Assembly: GCA_021796015.1 (NCBI GenBank) | Contig: JAJYOT010000010.1 | Location: forward strand, 1 to 36,780 | Direction of reading: 5' to 3' | DNA length: 36,780 nucleotides | Source: a bacterium | Lineage (GTDB): Bacteria; Elusimicrobiota; Elusimicrobia; UBA1565; UBA9628 | Shown here: positions 11,184 to 19,916 of the stretch, piece after piece | Layout: each line of letters begins with the position of its first letter | Numbering within the stretch: the stretch's first letter is position 1 | Program-made: the position numbers and the translations under genes | The notes under the pieces: model-generated | What the model saw: only the letters and a program-made list of their open reading frames with translations | Databases searched by the model: none | Told to the model about the DNA's origin: nothing

Positions 11184-11567
11184 TTACCGATGAGAATCGG
11201 GAATGAGTACAAACGACCAGCGGCATTCTTGACAGACCTCATTCATCGGCCAGTGAACCAAGGCCGGTTTAACTGAAAAAGGTTTTTTACATTCCGGACA
11301 CAAAACCGATCCGTCAAGGATCCGCTCTTTCGCCAAACCCGCTCGCACGGCGAGAAAAATTCCGAGCAGAAGAAAAAAAGGAACGAGGACAAAGTGAAGC
11401 AGAGGGAAAAGAACGCAAAAAAGCGCGATGCCCCAATAGAGCCCCAACGCGCGCAACGCGTCTTTAACCCTATCGGCAGGCCCCAAGACTTGGACGCAAA
11501 CGGAACCATTTTCCGTTTTCTGGCTGCTTCGAACCGAAATTCTAATTTGGAGAATCTCGCCTCTCAT
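11184..11567 (-). CDS. Small membrane protein with C-terminal zinc ribbon
   Basis: A 127-residue protein. Residues about 1-38 form a basic N-terminal region, residues about 42-76 hold two closely spaced hydrophobic helices, and the C-terminus has two CxxC knuckles (Cys90/Cys93 and Cys112/Cys115), a rubredoxin-like zinc ribbon. Both termini are probably cytoplasmic. No family recognised. It lies 31 bases downstream of the large membrane-TPR gene on the same strand and converges with the diguanylate cyclase, so it could be the last gene of the long - strand train or have its own promoter. Confidence 0.7.
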   Translation of the reverse strand: MRGEILQIRISVRSSQKTENGSVCVQVLGPADRVKDALRALGLYWGIALFCVLFPLLHFVLVPFFLLLGIFLAVRAGLAKERILDGSVLCPECKKPFSVKPALVHWPMNEVCQECRWSFVLIPDSHR

Positions 11568-11598
11568 GGAAACAGGATAGCAAAGAGATGAATGTTCT

Positions 11599-13884
11599 TT
11601 ATAATTTAAAATCTTTTTGGGCTCGAAACGCCGCCTTCACTGCTGGATCTTTTTTGTCCCCATGATCAACGACATATTGGTAAAGCTCAAGAGCTTCCTT
11701 AGATTTTCCCTCTTTCGCGTCCACTGCTCCAAGACTTAGATACGCGGGCAAAAATTTAGGATTGAGATTGATTGCGGTCTTAAATTCTTTTTTGGACTGA
11801 TGAATATGGCCGGACAAGAAAAGGCAAACTCCGAGATCGTCGTGATAACGAGCACTTTTTGGTTTGACGCGAATAAGATTTTCTAAAACATCCTCGGATT
11901 TCTGATAATTCCCCACTTGTTGATATTCTAAGGCCAATTCGTGTCCAAGCTCCAACCTCTCCTTTCCGGGAGCCGTCAACACCAGCTTCTTCAGAATGCC
12001 AATGGCATTTTTATGATCCCCGGCATGCTCATACGCCAATGCCAGTTCGTTCCGTAACCCTAAGTTTTTGCAAGGATTAACAGAAGAACCATGCGAACAT
12101 TGTTTTAAAATTCTACGCAAGGAAACGATTTTTTGAACAGAAGACAGTATCCGTAACGCGTCAGCGAGTTCATCTCGATACTCATAAGAAATCAAGTTAT
12201 TTTTTCGCGCCCGGTTCTCCAATTCCGGCTCATTTAAAATATGCGGGGTAAAGGAATTCATCATCTCTAGGGATTTCTTTGATTCGTTTAAAAGACTTAG
12301 GATTAATACCCTCCGCATTCTCTCTTCTCTTGGATTATCTTTTGAGCATTCTCTCAAGGCCTCCCTAAAACGTCCCATGGACACAAGAATGCGTTGCCGA
12401 TCCAAACAATATTGAGGAATATTACTCCTCATTGCCTCCGCCCTAGAAACATCCTCAAGCGCTCGGTGGAGATGCCCTGCCTTCAGTTCTTCCATTCCTA
12501 GCTTCTCCCGCAACCAAGCGTTTGAAGGATGTTTCGCCAAGGCGCCTTTGAGCGCCATCAAAACCGGCGGAGGATTCTCCTCCATCGCGGCATAAGCATC
12601 AACCTGTAAAAACGTGTAAACAGAAAGCGAGATTATCAGAATCCCTAAAGAAATAAAAACAACCCTCGATATACAGGAACTAATCCTGGAAAAGTCTAAT
12701 TCAAAATACGTCAAGACTTCATGCGCCCATCGACTTAGAAGAGTTACTGGAAACAAATACAAAACCATATCAAAAGATGAGAAGTATGTTCCCTGAACCG
12801 ACATAAAACAATGAATCAAGACAAAATAAATAGACAGGAGAAAGACTTCTTCAACGGCCAAATCTCCCCAGCAAACCCCGAAAGTGATGATAGCCAATGC
12901 CCAAAGCCAAGGGTGTAGAGAGAAGGCGAATATCAACCGCTTGCAATAGGCAATCACATACCTTTTGGGATGCCTTAAAACCGTCTTGATTGCCCATTGA
13001 ATCACCACGCTGGATTGAGAGGGATCAGGGATATTTCCTCCCGGTTTAATCAGCCGCAGCCAATAAACGTCGACATCCGACACATACCCCAAGGCACCGG
13101 AAACAATATTGGAATCAGCTTCACCATATTCAAAAGGAATCCATTGGTGATGCATAATCCAGTTCAGACGAACCCATGGAATCAGGAAAAGATAGGGAAC
13201 AATTACAATAAGAAGCGTATTTCGCAACTTTTCCCTCATGGCGCTTTGAGAGCGAAACCAATCATAAACAGCTAAAACAGGTGGGAAAAAAACTAGAGGA
13301 GAACGAAAAAGGAGAGATATCCCTATGGCAAAAGAAAGCAACAAGGTTCGCCAAATGGAACTTCCACGCGCGCGATAAACGATAAAACCAGCTACGGCAA
13401 GGATAAAAGGCGAGTAAAAGGCATATACGTCATACCTCGCATACGGATGAAATACCCAAATCCGAAGCATTAAAACGGCGGTCACGGAAAGCGCTCCAAT
13501 CAAGGAGCCTGAAGCAAAAAATAATAGAGCAGAAACCAGAAAAGCTAGTTCGGCCGTTTTGGGATAATCCGTCGCAAAAACCGCTAATATTTCCGACAAA
13601 GGCAGGTGGCAAGAAATACCGTTCACAACATCATAGTTGTTTTTCAAGCTGGGTATCCGATATCGCAGATAGTTCCCATTAGAATAATAACTAGAGTTAC
13701 CTCCAAAGATTTTCTGGGGGAACGTCATCGAGGAGTGATTTAAAAAAATGGGTAGAACAAAATAAAAAAGTTCATAAAAAAACAAAAAGATAAAAAGTAT
13801 TCGTAAAATTTTCCTCAACCAATAGAGATATTGTGGATCCTCTTTGAGTGACCCAAATCCATGAATCAGCTCGCGCAATTTCAA
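11599..13884 (-). CDS. Polytopic membrane protein with C-terminal TPR domain, GT-C glycosyltransferase-like
   Basis: A 761-residue protein in two halves. Residues about 25-430 contain roughly ten hydrophobic helices, arranged like the lipid-linked-sugar glycosyltransferases (GT39/ArnT-like); a segment LLFRSPLVFFPPVLAVYDWF is typical of their helices. I cannot point to a catalytic acidic motif, so enzyme activity is unproven. Residues about 440-761 are tetratricopeptide repeats (for example YHDDLGVCLFLSGHIHQS), presumably periplasmic. The start is TTG at 13884 with GGAGG nine bases upstream. It follows the GxGD peptidase by 81 bases and may glycosylate or hold a product of the locus at the membrane; that is inference from position. 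Confidence 0.75.
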   Translation of the reverse strand: MKLRELIHGFGSLKEDPQYLYWLRKILRILFIFLFFYELFYFVLPIFLNHSSMTFPQKIFGGNSSYYSNGNYLRYRIPSLKNNYDVVNGISCHLPLSEILAVFATDYPKTAELAFLVSALLFFASGSLIGALSVTAVLMLRIWVFHPYARYDVYAFYSPFILAVAGFIVYRARGSSIWRTLLLSFAIGISLLFRSPLVFFPPVLAVYDWFRSQSAMREKLRNTLLIVIVPYLFLIPWVRLNWIMHHQWIPFEYGEADSNIVSGALGYVSDVDVYWLRLIKPGGNIPDPSQSSVVIQWAIKTVLRHPKRYVIAYCKRLIFAFSLHPWLWALAIITFGVCWGDLAVEEVFLLSIYFVLIHCFMSVQGTYFSSFDMVLYLFPVTLLSRWAHEVLTYFELDFSRISSCISRVVFISLGILIISLSVYTFLQVDAYAAMEENPPPVLMALKGALAKHPSNAWLREKLGMEELKAGHLHRALEDVSRAEAMRSNIPQYCLDRQRILVSMGRFREALRECSKDNPREERMRRVLILSLLNESKKSLEMMNSFTPHILNEPELENRARKNNLISYEYRDELADALRILSSVQKIVSLRRILKQCSHGSSVNPCKNLGLRNELALAYEHAGDHKNAIGILKKLVLTAPGKERLELGHELALEYQQVGNYQKSEDVLENLIRVKPKSARYHDDLGVCLFLSGHIHQSKKEFKTAINLNPKFLPAYLSLGAVDAKEGKSKEALELYQYVVDHGDKKDPAVKAAFRAQKDFKL

Positions 13885-13965
13885 TTCTTAGGTCCTCCCG
13901 ATGAAAAACTTTTCTCGGTCTCGTATGCCGTCTGACGTTCCCCCATTTTTTAGGCCATGGGCGAT

Positions 13966-15132
13966 TTAGAAATGAACCTGCCAAAAAGAAATCAGCCATT
14001 GGGGAAAATTTTTATTGGAAAATAAAGTCCACAAAGCGCCAAAGAATATCCAAAAAACGAAGGGACGGGTTTCGCAAATAACGACTTCTTTATCATGGGG
14101 GCACGCTTTTTGAACCACTTCAACATCTTCTTTGGACAATCCGTCCGCATAACGGCGAAATTCATATTCCGGTTCATCCTTAGCGCAAAACTGAACGATC
14201 TCATCCCAAGACTGATCGTTTAAAACATCGCCTAAACAGAGTTGGCCGACGGTTCCTTGATGAACCCGAAAAATTTTAAGATGATTTTCCATAAATTTCG
14301 CGACCATAAAAAGCAGAGAAAACTCCAGGGACACAAAAGCCCCTCCCATAAGAAGGTTAAGGAAACTCTGTCGGGTCAGATAGGCTACACTCGCTAAGCA
14401 TAATGTCGTTAGGACATGGGCATAACGCTGATAATTAAATCTTTTCAGCCAGCGATATATTCCAGACCATAATAAATAGGAGTAAGCATAAACAGCCCCT
14501 TGGAACACCATCTTCCAGGGCCCATGAGTTCTTTCCATGAAAAATCTTATGAGAGCTGAAATAACAAGGATATTCCATAAAAATTTAGCTAAATACCATC
14601 CGCGCACAAGTTCAACATTCCCCATCCATCGTTTTAAGAGTTCTTGATTTTGTTTCATGAAATCCGCAAACGACAGCTTTTTAAGATCACGCCACTGACG
14701 GTAAAAGGCAAGAGGAATAATTAAAAAAATAGCAGGTATGAAAGTATTAATCATCATCTGTAAAGCCGCCCAGTAGGGAAAACCCCGCAAATTGGGGCGA
14801 ATGAGAATAAGAATTAGAGACATTAGGAAAAATAATTTGGCGTCTCCGGCAGGCCAAATACGCCGATACCAAAAAGCAATAGCCATAATTAAAGATAAAA
14901 AAAAGTGAATGAAAATAAATTTTGAATACTCAAGACGTGATGGGCTATCAAAAGGCCAGACAAGTAGCAGGACGGCATAGCCGATAATGACGAAAACATA
15001 AGCGGATAGAAAAAGAGAATTAGGAACGCGACGAGTTTTAAAATCACTGATTGAAGCGTAAATACCTAAAAAGACAAAGGCGGCAAGATATCCCCAGGGT
15101 AAAATTAGGTAAGAGAAAGGGACGCTTCCCAT
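13966..15132 (-). CDS. A24-type GxGD membrane peptidase (prepilin peptidase-like) with long C-terminal extension
   Basis: A 388-residue polytopic protein. The first 130 residues match the short prepilin peptidase core (TadV/CpaA/archaeal type, no methyltransferase domain). Asp30 in SISDFKTRRVPNSL and Asp97 in WPAGDAKLFF are the two catalytic aspartates, the second in an AGD variant of GxGD. Beyond this come more membrane helices and a soluble segment of about 80 residues (KIFRVHQGTVGQLCLGDVL onwards), ending in a last helix. It overlaps the preceding radical SAM gene by 28 bases, so it is bound to that unit. A true prepilin peptidase already exists at 7178, so this one may serve the locus, for example by trimming a membrane-targeted substrate. 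Confidence 0.8.
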   Translation of the reverse strand: MGSVPFSYLILPWGYLAAFVFLGIYASISDFKTRRVPNSLFLSAYVFVIIGYAVLLLVWPFDSPSRLEYSKFIFIHFFLSLIMAIAFWYRRIWPAGDAKLFFLMSLILILIRPNLRGFPYWAALQMMINTFIPAIFLIIPLAFYRQWRDLKKLSFADFMKQNQELLKRWMGNVELVRGWYLAKFLWNILVISALIRFFMERTHGPWKMVFQGAVYAYSYLLWSGIYRWLKRFNYQRYAHVLTTLCLASVAYLTRQSFLNLLMGGAFVSLEFSLLFMVAKFMENHLKIFRVHQGTVGQLCLGDVLNDQSWDEIVQFCAKDEPEYEFRRYADGLSKEDVEVVQKACPHDKEVVICETRPFVFWIFFGALWTLFSNKNFPQWLISFWQVHF

Positions 15133-16085
15133 GGTTTTAATCCGGATTCACCAAAGTGTTTATGATACACCCGAAAGACCCCCCAACACTTCTTTTCTCG
15201 GGCGGGACAGGAGGCGCAGATATCAGGAAAGAACCTCATTCGCTGAGGAGTATAATTCCAAGTATCCTCAAGGGCCACCTGCCCATGAGATGTCGCTCTC
15301 TCCACATTGGTTCGGCTATCCCAATAAAGATCATTGGAAGATTCCCAAGCTCCACCCAAAGCGCAAAGAGGCATACCAAAGAAACGAATAATTTTACCTC
15401 TCTTCTGCGCTATTTCAACCAGTCGGGGCGCACGGCTGCCCAATTCTTCAATTTTAACAACCTGCTCCAAATAATGCGAAAGAGCGCTCCCATCAGGAGC
15501 CAAATTAGAAATCAGACAATGCTTGACAACTGAATGATTCGTCAGAACTTTCACAGTTCGCTCTAAATCATTTATATTTTTTTGAGTCACAACGGTATTA
15601 GTCAAGACGAAAGGCCGTTGCCCGGCCTTCTCCATTAACTCCAGGGCCTTCCATAATTTTTTAAAACTGCCGGGAGATTGGGCTAAATCATCATGAATTC
15701 TAGGCTCAGAACCATGGACCGATAAAACAATCTCATCTAAAAGCGGGAGAGCTTTAGCGGAAAAGCGCTCTCCTGATAGTTTGGCGCCATTGGTGATAAG
15801 AAGCGTCGCATAGCCTAATCTCTTTGCTGCGGATAACAATTTTAAAAAGTCTGGATGAACGGTCGGCTCTCCCCCAACAAAGGTGATATGTTCGCAACCC
15901 TCGCGCCTTTTTCGCGTGATGGTTTCAATCATTTCTTTATACGAGAGAGGATGTTTTTGGTATTGCCGCATCCGAACGCTCTCCGAACAAAAAACACACT
16001 CTTGATTACAGACGTAAGACATATGAAATTCAAGACGCTTAATAGGACGCTTTGGAATAACAGGCATCGTCTGAATAGTTGTCAA
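15105..16085 (-). CDS. Radical SAM protein with CX2CX6C C-terminal motif
   Basis: A 326-residue radical SAM enzyme. The SAM-cluster cysteines are Cys26, Cys30 and Cys33 (CNQECVFC); VGGEPTVHPDF is the SAM-binding GGE motif; TNGAKL and EIVLSVHGSEPRIHD follow as in MoaA/SPASM-type barrels. The C-terminus has Cys290, Cys293 and Cys300 in CASCPAREKKCWG, a reduced SPASM/twitch-like site. Closest relatives in the window are the proteins at 23119 and 24099, which share SVHG and a FG(E/N)ESL-PW tail. The start is TTG at 16085, overlapping the upstream TGA as TTGA, with GAGGTG before it. The product is unknown. Confidence 0.88.
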   Translation of the reverse strand: MTTIQTMPVIPKRPIKRLEFHMSYVCNQECVFCSESVRMRQYQKHPLSYKEMIETITRKRREGCEHITFVGGEPTVHPDFLKLLSAAKRLGYATLLITNGAKLSGERFSAKALPLLDEIVLSVHGSEPRIHDDLAQSPGSFKKLWKALELMEKAGQRPFVLTNTVVTQKNINDLERTVKVLTNHSVVKHCLISNLAPDGSALSHYLEQVVKIEELGSRAPRLVEIAQKRGKIIRFFGMPLCALGGAWESSNDLYWDSRTNVERATSHGQVALEDTWNYTPQRMRFFPDICASCPAREKKCWGVFRVYHKHFGESGLKPWEASLSLT

Positions 16086-17101
16086 GACCGCACCTCTTCC
16101 GAGAGTTTAATGGGGAAAATTTCAGAATCACTATACAATTCTAAATAAGAGCGATATATTCCCATGCAAAATGAATTCAAATGGCACTTCCCGCAAGCCG
16201 CGACCTTGCCGCGAAAAACGTCTCGCCCTTTTTCATGCCAATTAAAACGCTGGGCTCCTCCTTTTTTATCCGGCCATAAGAATGAGACCTCGGTAGGCAA
16301 GTCCATACCTTCTTCATAAAAATAACGCCTCAAGAGATTCCAATTTTTGTAAACCGATGGCGGCAAAACGCAATAGGGAATTCCGCCGAAGCTAATCCTT
16401 AGCTTAATCTCTTTTTCGTTTTTTAATATCAAACCAAGAATAGAGGGGATGACATCTTTAAAACGCGGAACCACGGTTTTATCATTTTTAACTCTCGACT
16501 CAGGCCAAATAAAATTAAAACGAATATCATTAATTCCAAGAGACTTAAAAAAGCGAACGTAACCTTCCATATGAGGCGCATTGGGGCGGCAAAGGACGGG
16601 ATTAAGAGAAACTCCGTCTTTCAAAAATCCTTGGGCGCGAACATTGACAAGGTTTTTAATAGCCTGGATTTTTTTATCCAAAATCTTGGGAACGCCCACC
16701 AAACGCTCCTCAATTTCTGAAATATGGCTATGTAAAGACATAGTCACCCGAGTCAGTCCCGCATCAAGACAGGATTTAAGAAAATCTTCATTCGCCAAAC
16801 GCGTGCCATTGGTGCACAGAGCGATGCGACGGTACCCCAAATCGCGAGCCAAACGCATACAGTCAAGAATATGCGGATAGGCCGAAGGCTCGCCCCCCAA
16901 AAAACCCAAGGAGCGCGCCCCTTCTTTAAACCGGGCTTCTATTTCCGCAAACATTCTTTTAGGATCAGCCCAAGGTTCGTGATCATCTCGGTCTTCCCCG
17001 CTCATGCAAAAAACGCATTTATTATTGCAAAGACGCCCGGGATTAATTTCGACATTAATGAGTTTTTCAGTTCCATCCTCAAAATATTTTGTCGCGCCCA
17101 T
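16082..17101 (-). CDS. Radical SAM protein, NPGRLCNNKC subfamily, copy 1
   Basis: A 339-residue radical SAM protein with Cys25, Cys29 and Cys32 in the motif INPGRLCNNKCVFCMSGEDR, then FLGGEPSAYPHI, LCTNGTRL and TMSLHSH. The C-terminus carries Cys303, Cys306 and Cys312 (CX2CX5C, as in the first part of SPASM CX2CX5CX3C). It is a clear paralogue of the protein at 17994: long stretches such as RFNFIWP, SRV and VVPRF are shared. The start ATG overlaps the upstream TAA as TAATG, and its own stop overlaps the next start as TTGA. Likely role: radical modification of a peptide or cofactor precursor together with the nitrogenase-like reductase. Confidence 0.88.
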   Translation of the reverse strand: MGATKYFEDGTEKLINVEINPGRLCNNKCVFCMSGEDRDDHEPWADPKRMFAEIEARFKEGARSLGFLGGEPSAYPHILDCMRLARDLGYRRIALCTNGTRLANEDFLKSCLDAGLTRVTMSLHSHISEIEERLVGVPKILDKKIQAIKNLVNVRAQGFLKDGVSLNPVLCRPNAPHMEGYVRFFKSLGINDIRFNFIWPESRVKNDKTVVPRFKDVIPSILGLILKNEKEIKLRISFGGIPYCVLPPSVYKNWNLLRRYFYEEGMDLPTEVSFLWPDKKGGAQRFNWHEKGRDVFRGKVAACGKCHLNSFCMGIYRSYLELYSDSEIFPIKLSEEVRS

Positions 17102-17997
17102 TAGATAGAAACCTCTCTCGAATAGGCGCCGACCCTTTCAACAAAGCCCGTCAACAAATCATCTACGCGGCAAGTCGAGTCCCAAGTCTCCCCCGCCCAA
17201 CGCTTGAGAATCTCGCGCAAGAAGCGCCCATCAAGACGAGCGTCTTTTTCTTTCGGCCAATCCTCGACCGTCCCGATTTTTAAAGAAGAACGTAAAGAGT
17301 CCATATTCCGACTTTCAATCAGGCTGGAAGAATAAACTGTTCCATCTGTATCCACCGTCAAAGCGGCATTGTAGAGAGGAATCGGACTATAAATTTCGGA
17401 GTTTTTTATTTTTAAATCAAGATCCCGCTCCCATGCCCCATGAAAAATTCTAACTAGCGCATGGAAGGTTCTTTCTAATTCTTTTAAATTTTCTTCGCTC
17501 CAATGAGAAAAATAGGCCGGCAAAAAATTAAATTGACGATATCCTTCCGAAATAAGGAGCGCCATTTTCTCAATCACGCTTTCAGCCGGTTGGTTTTGAG
17601 TCAAAACGAAGGTAAACCAAACGCCCGGCAAGGACCACCCCTCTTGAGCCCGAAAGCTGAGAGTCGCTTCTAATTCCGGATGAGCCTTAAGATAAGCGAT
17701 TTTTTCTTCATTTAGAAACATCCCATTGGTTGAAACTTGAAATGAAACGCCCGGACATTCACGGCCAAATTCATCAACAACGGCCTTAATGACCGTCCAG
17801 TTGAGAAACGGCTCTCCGCCAAAGAATTTAATCTTGGGAGAAACGCCCATGGGCAAATGTTTGAGATAAGACTTGACCGCTTTCAAAGCCACTTCCAAAC
17901 TCATATCTTCTCCGGTAAATTCAACGGGGCAAAATCCGCAACGAATATTACAGCGGCGGGAAACGAGCAAACAAAGACGGTGGTCAACCATGCTCAT
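17101..17997 (-). CDS. Radical SAM protein without C-terminal cysteine motif
   Basis: A 298-residue radical SAM protein with Cys16, Cys20 and Cys23 in SRRCNIRCGFC, KFFGGEPFLNW, and STNGMFLNEEK. Its FFGGEPFLN segment is like anaerobic sulfatase-maturase or peptide-modifying radical SAM enzymes, but there is no CX2CX5C cluster at the end, unlike its neighbours, so it is a different subfamily. The frame is open to 18057; I place the start at ATG 17997, which overlaps the upstream TGA as ATGA and has GAGGAG about ten bases before it. It sits between two paralogues (16082 and 17994), so it probably acts in the same step sequence. Confidence 0.87.
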   Translation of the reverse strand: MSMVDHRLCLLVSRRCNIRCGFCPVEFTGEDMSLEVALKAVKSYLKHLPMGVSPKIKFFGGEPFLNWTVIKAVVDEFGRECPGVSFQVSTNGMFLNEEKIAYLKAHPELEATLSFRAQEGWSLPGVWFTFVLTQNQPAESVIEKMALLISEGYRQFNFLPAYFSHWSEENLKELERTFHALVRIFHGAWERDLDLKIKNSEIYSPIPLYNAALTVDTDGTVYSSSLIESRNMDSLRSSLKIGTVEDWPKEKDARLDGRFLREILKRWAGETWDSTCRVDDLLTGFVERVGAYSREVSI

Positions 17998-18980
17998 ACC
18001 GCAGAGAACTCCTCTACGCCATAGAGAGAAACATAACTTCTCCAAACCCCCAAGCACTCAGAATTGAGCGAACAACTTCGACAAACTGGAATTTTCATTC
18101 TATGGTCGTAGCGCGTGCGCGCCTTTAAGGTAAAACGATTAACTGTTCCTTCTTGATCGGGATTAATAAAGCCCACATCCGTTGGATAATCACGGCTTTC
18201 CTCGGAGAAATATCTAAATAAAAGCTCCTTATGCTTTCTAAAAAAATCAGGAACAACGCAAAAGGGAACGGCCCCGAAACTAATTGAAATTTTCCATTTG
18301 CGTTCATTTAGGAGAATCACCTTGAGAACTTCAGGCATCACCTCGCGGAATCGCGGGACGACCGAGGTGTCGGTTAGAACGCGAGACTGCGGCCAGATAA
18401 AATTAAAACGAATATCATCAATCCCCATGGACTTTAGAAAGTGAATATAACCCGCCATGAAAGGAGCGTTTAAGCGGTTAAGAACGGGATTAAGAGAGAC
18501 ATTGTCCGGCAAACGCCCGGAATCGCGAGCGACGACAAGATTTTGAAGGGCCCTGAGCTTCATCTTAAGAATCCCAGGAACCCCCACCAATCGTTCTTCT
18601 ACCTCTGGAATATGGCTATGCAAAGAAATCGTCGCCCTTGTTAGTCCCGCTTGAAGAGCTTCTTTAAAAAAATCGTTTTGGCCCAATCTCATTCCATTGG
18701 TGCAGAGAGCCACACGTTGATACCCTATTTTTTTTGCATAAGCGATACTTTCAATAATGTGGGGGTAGGCGGTAGGCTCTCCTCCCAAAAACCCCACCGA
18801 ACGCGCACCACTGGAGTAATGATATTCTAATTCCCGAAGGACTCGGTCGAAAGAAGCCCAGGGATTATGATCATCGCGATCTTCGCCGCTCATGCAAAAA
18901 ATACATTTATTATTGCAAAGCCTCCCAGGGTTAATCTCGACGTTTTTTACACGCGGCAAGGATGGGGGAACGGATATCAA
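17994..18980 (-). CDS. Radical SAM protein, NPGRLCNNKC subfamily, copy 2
   Basis: A radical SAM protein of 328 residues when started at TTG 18980. That codon overlaps the nifH-like stop as TTGA and has GGGAGAG six bases upstream; TTG 18995, five codons earlier, is the alternative. SAM-cluster cysteines are 22, 26 and 29 in this numbering, within INPGRLCNNKCIFCMSGEDR. FLGGEPTAYPHI, LCTNGMRL and TISLHSH follow, and CRSCSLNSEC near the end is the CX2CX5C motif. It is strongly similar to the protein at 16082 over nearly the whole length, so the two arose by duplication. Being directly coupled to the NifH-like gene, it is the radical SAM protein most closely tied to the reductase. Confidence 0.88.
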   Translation of the reverse strand: MISVPPSLPRVKNVEINPGRLCNNKCIFCMSGEDRDDHNPWASFDRVLRELEYHYSSGARSVGFLGGEPTAYPHIIESIAYAKKIGYQRVALCTNGMRLGQNDFFKEALQAGLTRATISLHSHIPEVEERLVGVPGILKMKLRALQNLVVARDSGRLPDNVSLNPVLNRLNAPFMAGYIHFLKSMGIDDIRFNFIWPQSRVLTDTSVVPRFREVMPEVLKVILLNERKWKISISFGAVPFCVVPDFFRKHKELLFRYFSEESRDYPTDVGFINPDQEGTVNRFTLKARTRYDHRMKIPVCRSCSLNSECLGVWRSYVSLYGVEEFSAV

Positions 18981-19903
18981 AGTCTTCTCTCCCAAGCTAA
19001 TAGAGTTTCCTCGTTTGGCATCCCTCCATCGTCCACGCTCTTCTTAATCTCCTTAGAATCAGATTGCTTTTTAACTCTTTCACCATTAAAGGCCTCACGA
19101 GAAAAAGCATGAAATTCCGTGTCGCTCAAGGGATTGGGAATACGTTGGGGAGAAGCCGGCGTCTCAAGAAGAACCTTAGCTAGGGTCTTAATTCTTTGAA
19201 CTAAGGGAGAATCGGGACTGGTCTCAATAATCGTCTTTTTTTGATACTCTGCTTTCCGCACCAAGGGGTCTCTCGGCAAAAACTGAAGGACCTGGGCATC
19301 AATCATTTTCGCAAAACGCTCAATTACGCTTTCATCACAACCAGGATCCCGCAAATTCGCGATAAGGCCCAAAAGAGAAATTCCGTTTGAGGCATAATTA
19401 CAAACGGCTTTAGCAATATTATTGGCGGCATAGAGAGACATTAATTCCTCGGATGTGACGACCACAACTTTGTCGGCAAAACCTTGACGAAGAGGCGCGG
19501 CAAATCCGCCGCAAACAACATCGCCTAAAACATCATAGAGAATCACATCGTATTTTGAATCATCCACAATTCCGGCTTCTTTAAGAATTTCGCTCATGCG
19601 GGTGATTCCACGTCCGGCACATCCAATCCCCGGCTCTGGGCCTCCGGCTTCGACACAGTCAATTCCATAAGAGCCCTGAACCACGATACTGGAAGCTGGA
19701 GAATGCCCTCCCAAAAAGGCCGCGCTATCAAGGACCGTGGGAATTTGACGCCCACCCGTGAGATAAACCGTCGTATCATGTTTTGGATCGCAACCAACGA
19801 CAAGAACCTTCATTCCCATCTGGGCGTAAACAATCGCCAAATTAGTAGTGGTTGTTGATTTCCCAATTCCGCCTTTACCAAACAAAACGACCTTATGTTG
19901 CAT
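18977..19903 (-). CDS. NifH-like ATP-dependent reductase (nitrogenase-like iron protein paralogue)
   Basis: A 308-residue P-loop ATPase with the full Fe-protein pattern. Walker A is GKGGIGKS at 9-16, CDPKHD is switch-like, GIGCAGRGI holds Cys95 and DVLGDVVCGGFAAPLR holds Cys131. Those two cysteines per monomer bind the [4Fe-4S] cluster shared in the dimer, so electron delivery at the cost of ATP should be intact. The family includes NifH, BchL, BchX and CfbC. A C-terminal stretch of about 40 residues, after the fold, is charged and low-complexity and is not typical of NifH. TAGGAG at 19911-19916 sits seven bases before the ATG. It lies ten bases after the large NifD/K-like gene. Confidence 0.92.
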   Translation of the reverse strand: MQHKVVLFGKGGIGKSTTTTNLAIVYAQMGMKVLVVGCDPKHDTTVYLTGGRQIPTVLDSAAFLGGHSPASSIVVQGSYGIDCVEAGGPEPGIGCAGRGITRMSEILKEAGIVDDSKYDVILYDVLGDVVCGGFAAPLRQGFADKVVVVTSEELMSLYAANNIAKAVCNYASNGISLLGLIANLRDPGCDESVIERFAKMIDAQVLQFLPRDPLVRKAEYQKKTIIETSPDSPLVQRIKTLAKVLLETPASPQRIPNPLSDTEFHAFSREAFNGERVKKQSDSKEIKKSVDDGGMPNEETLLAWERRL

Positions 19904-19910
19904 GAATTTT

Positions 19911-19916
19911 CTCCTA
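19911..19916 (-). promoter_or_regulatory. Strong ribosome binding site of the NifH-like gene
   Basis: Read on the - strand, TAGGAG is seven bases before the ATG at 19903. It fixes the start and suggests high translation of the Fe-protein-like ATPase, within the ten-base gap after the upstream gene. Confidence 0.6.

Noticed and set aside
15156..15533. 125-residue + strand ORF opposite the radical SAM gene.
   Set aside because: No ribosome site and no recognisable motif; it is a shadow of the strongly supported radical SAM frame.
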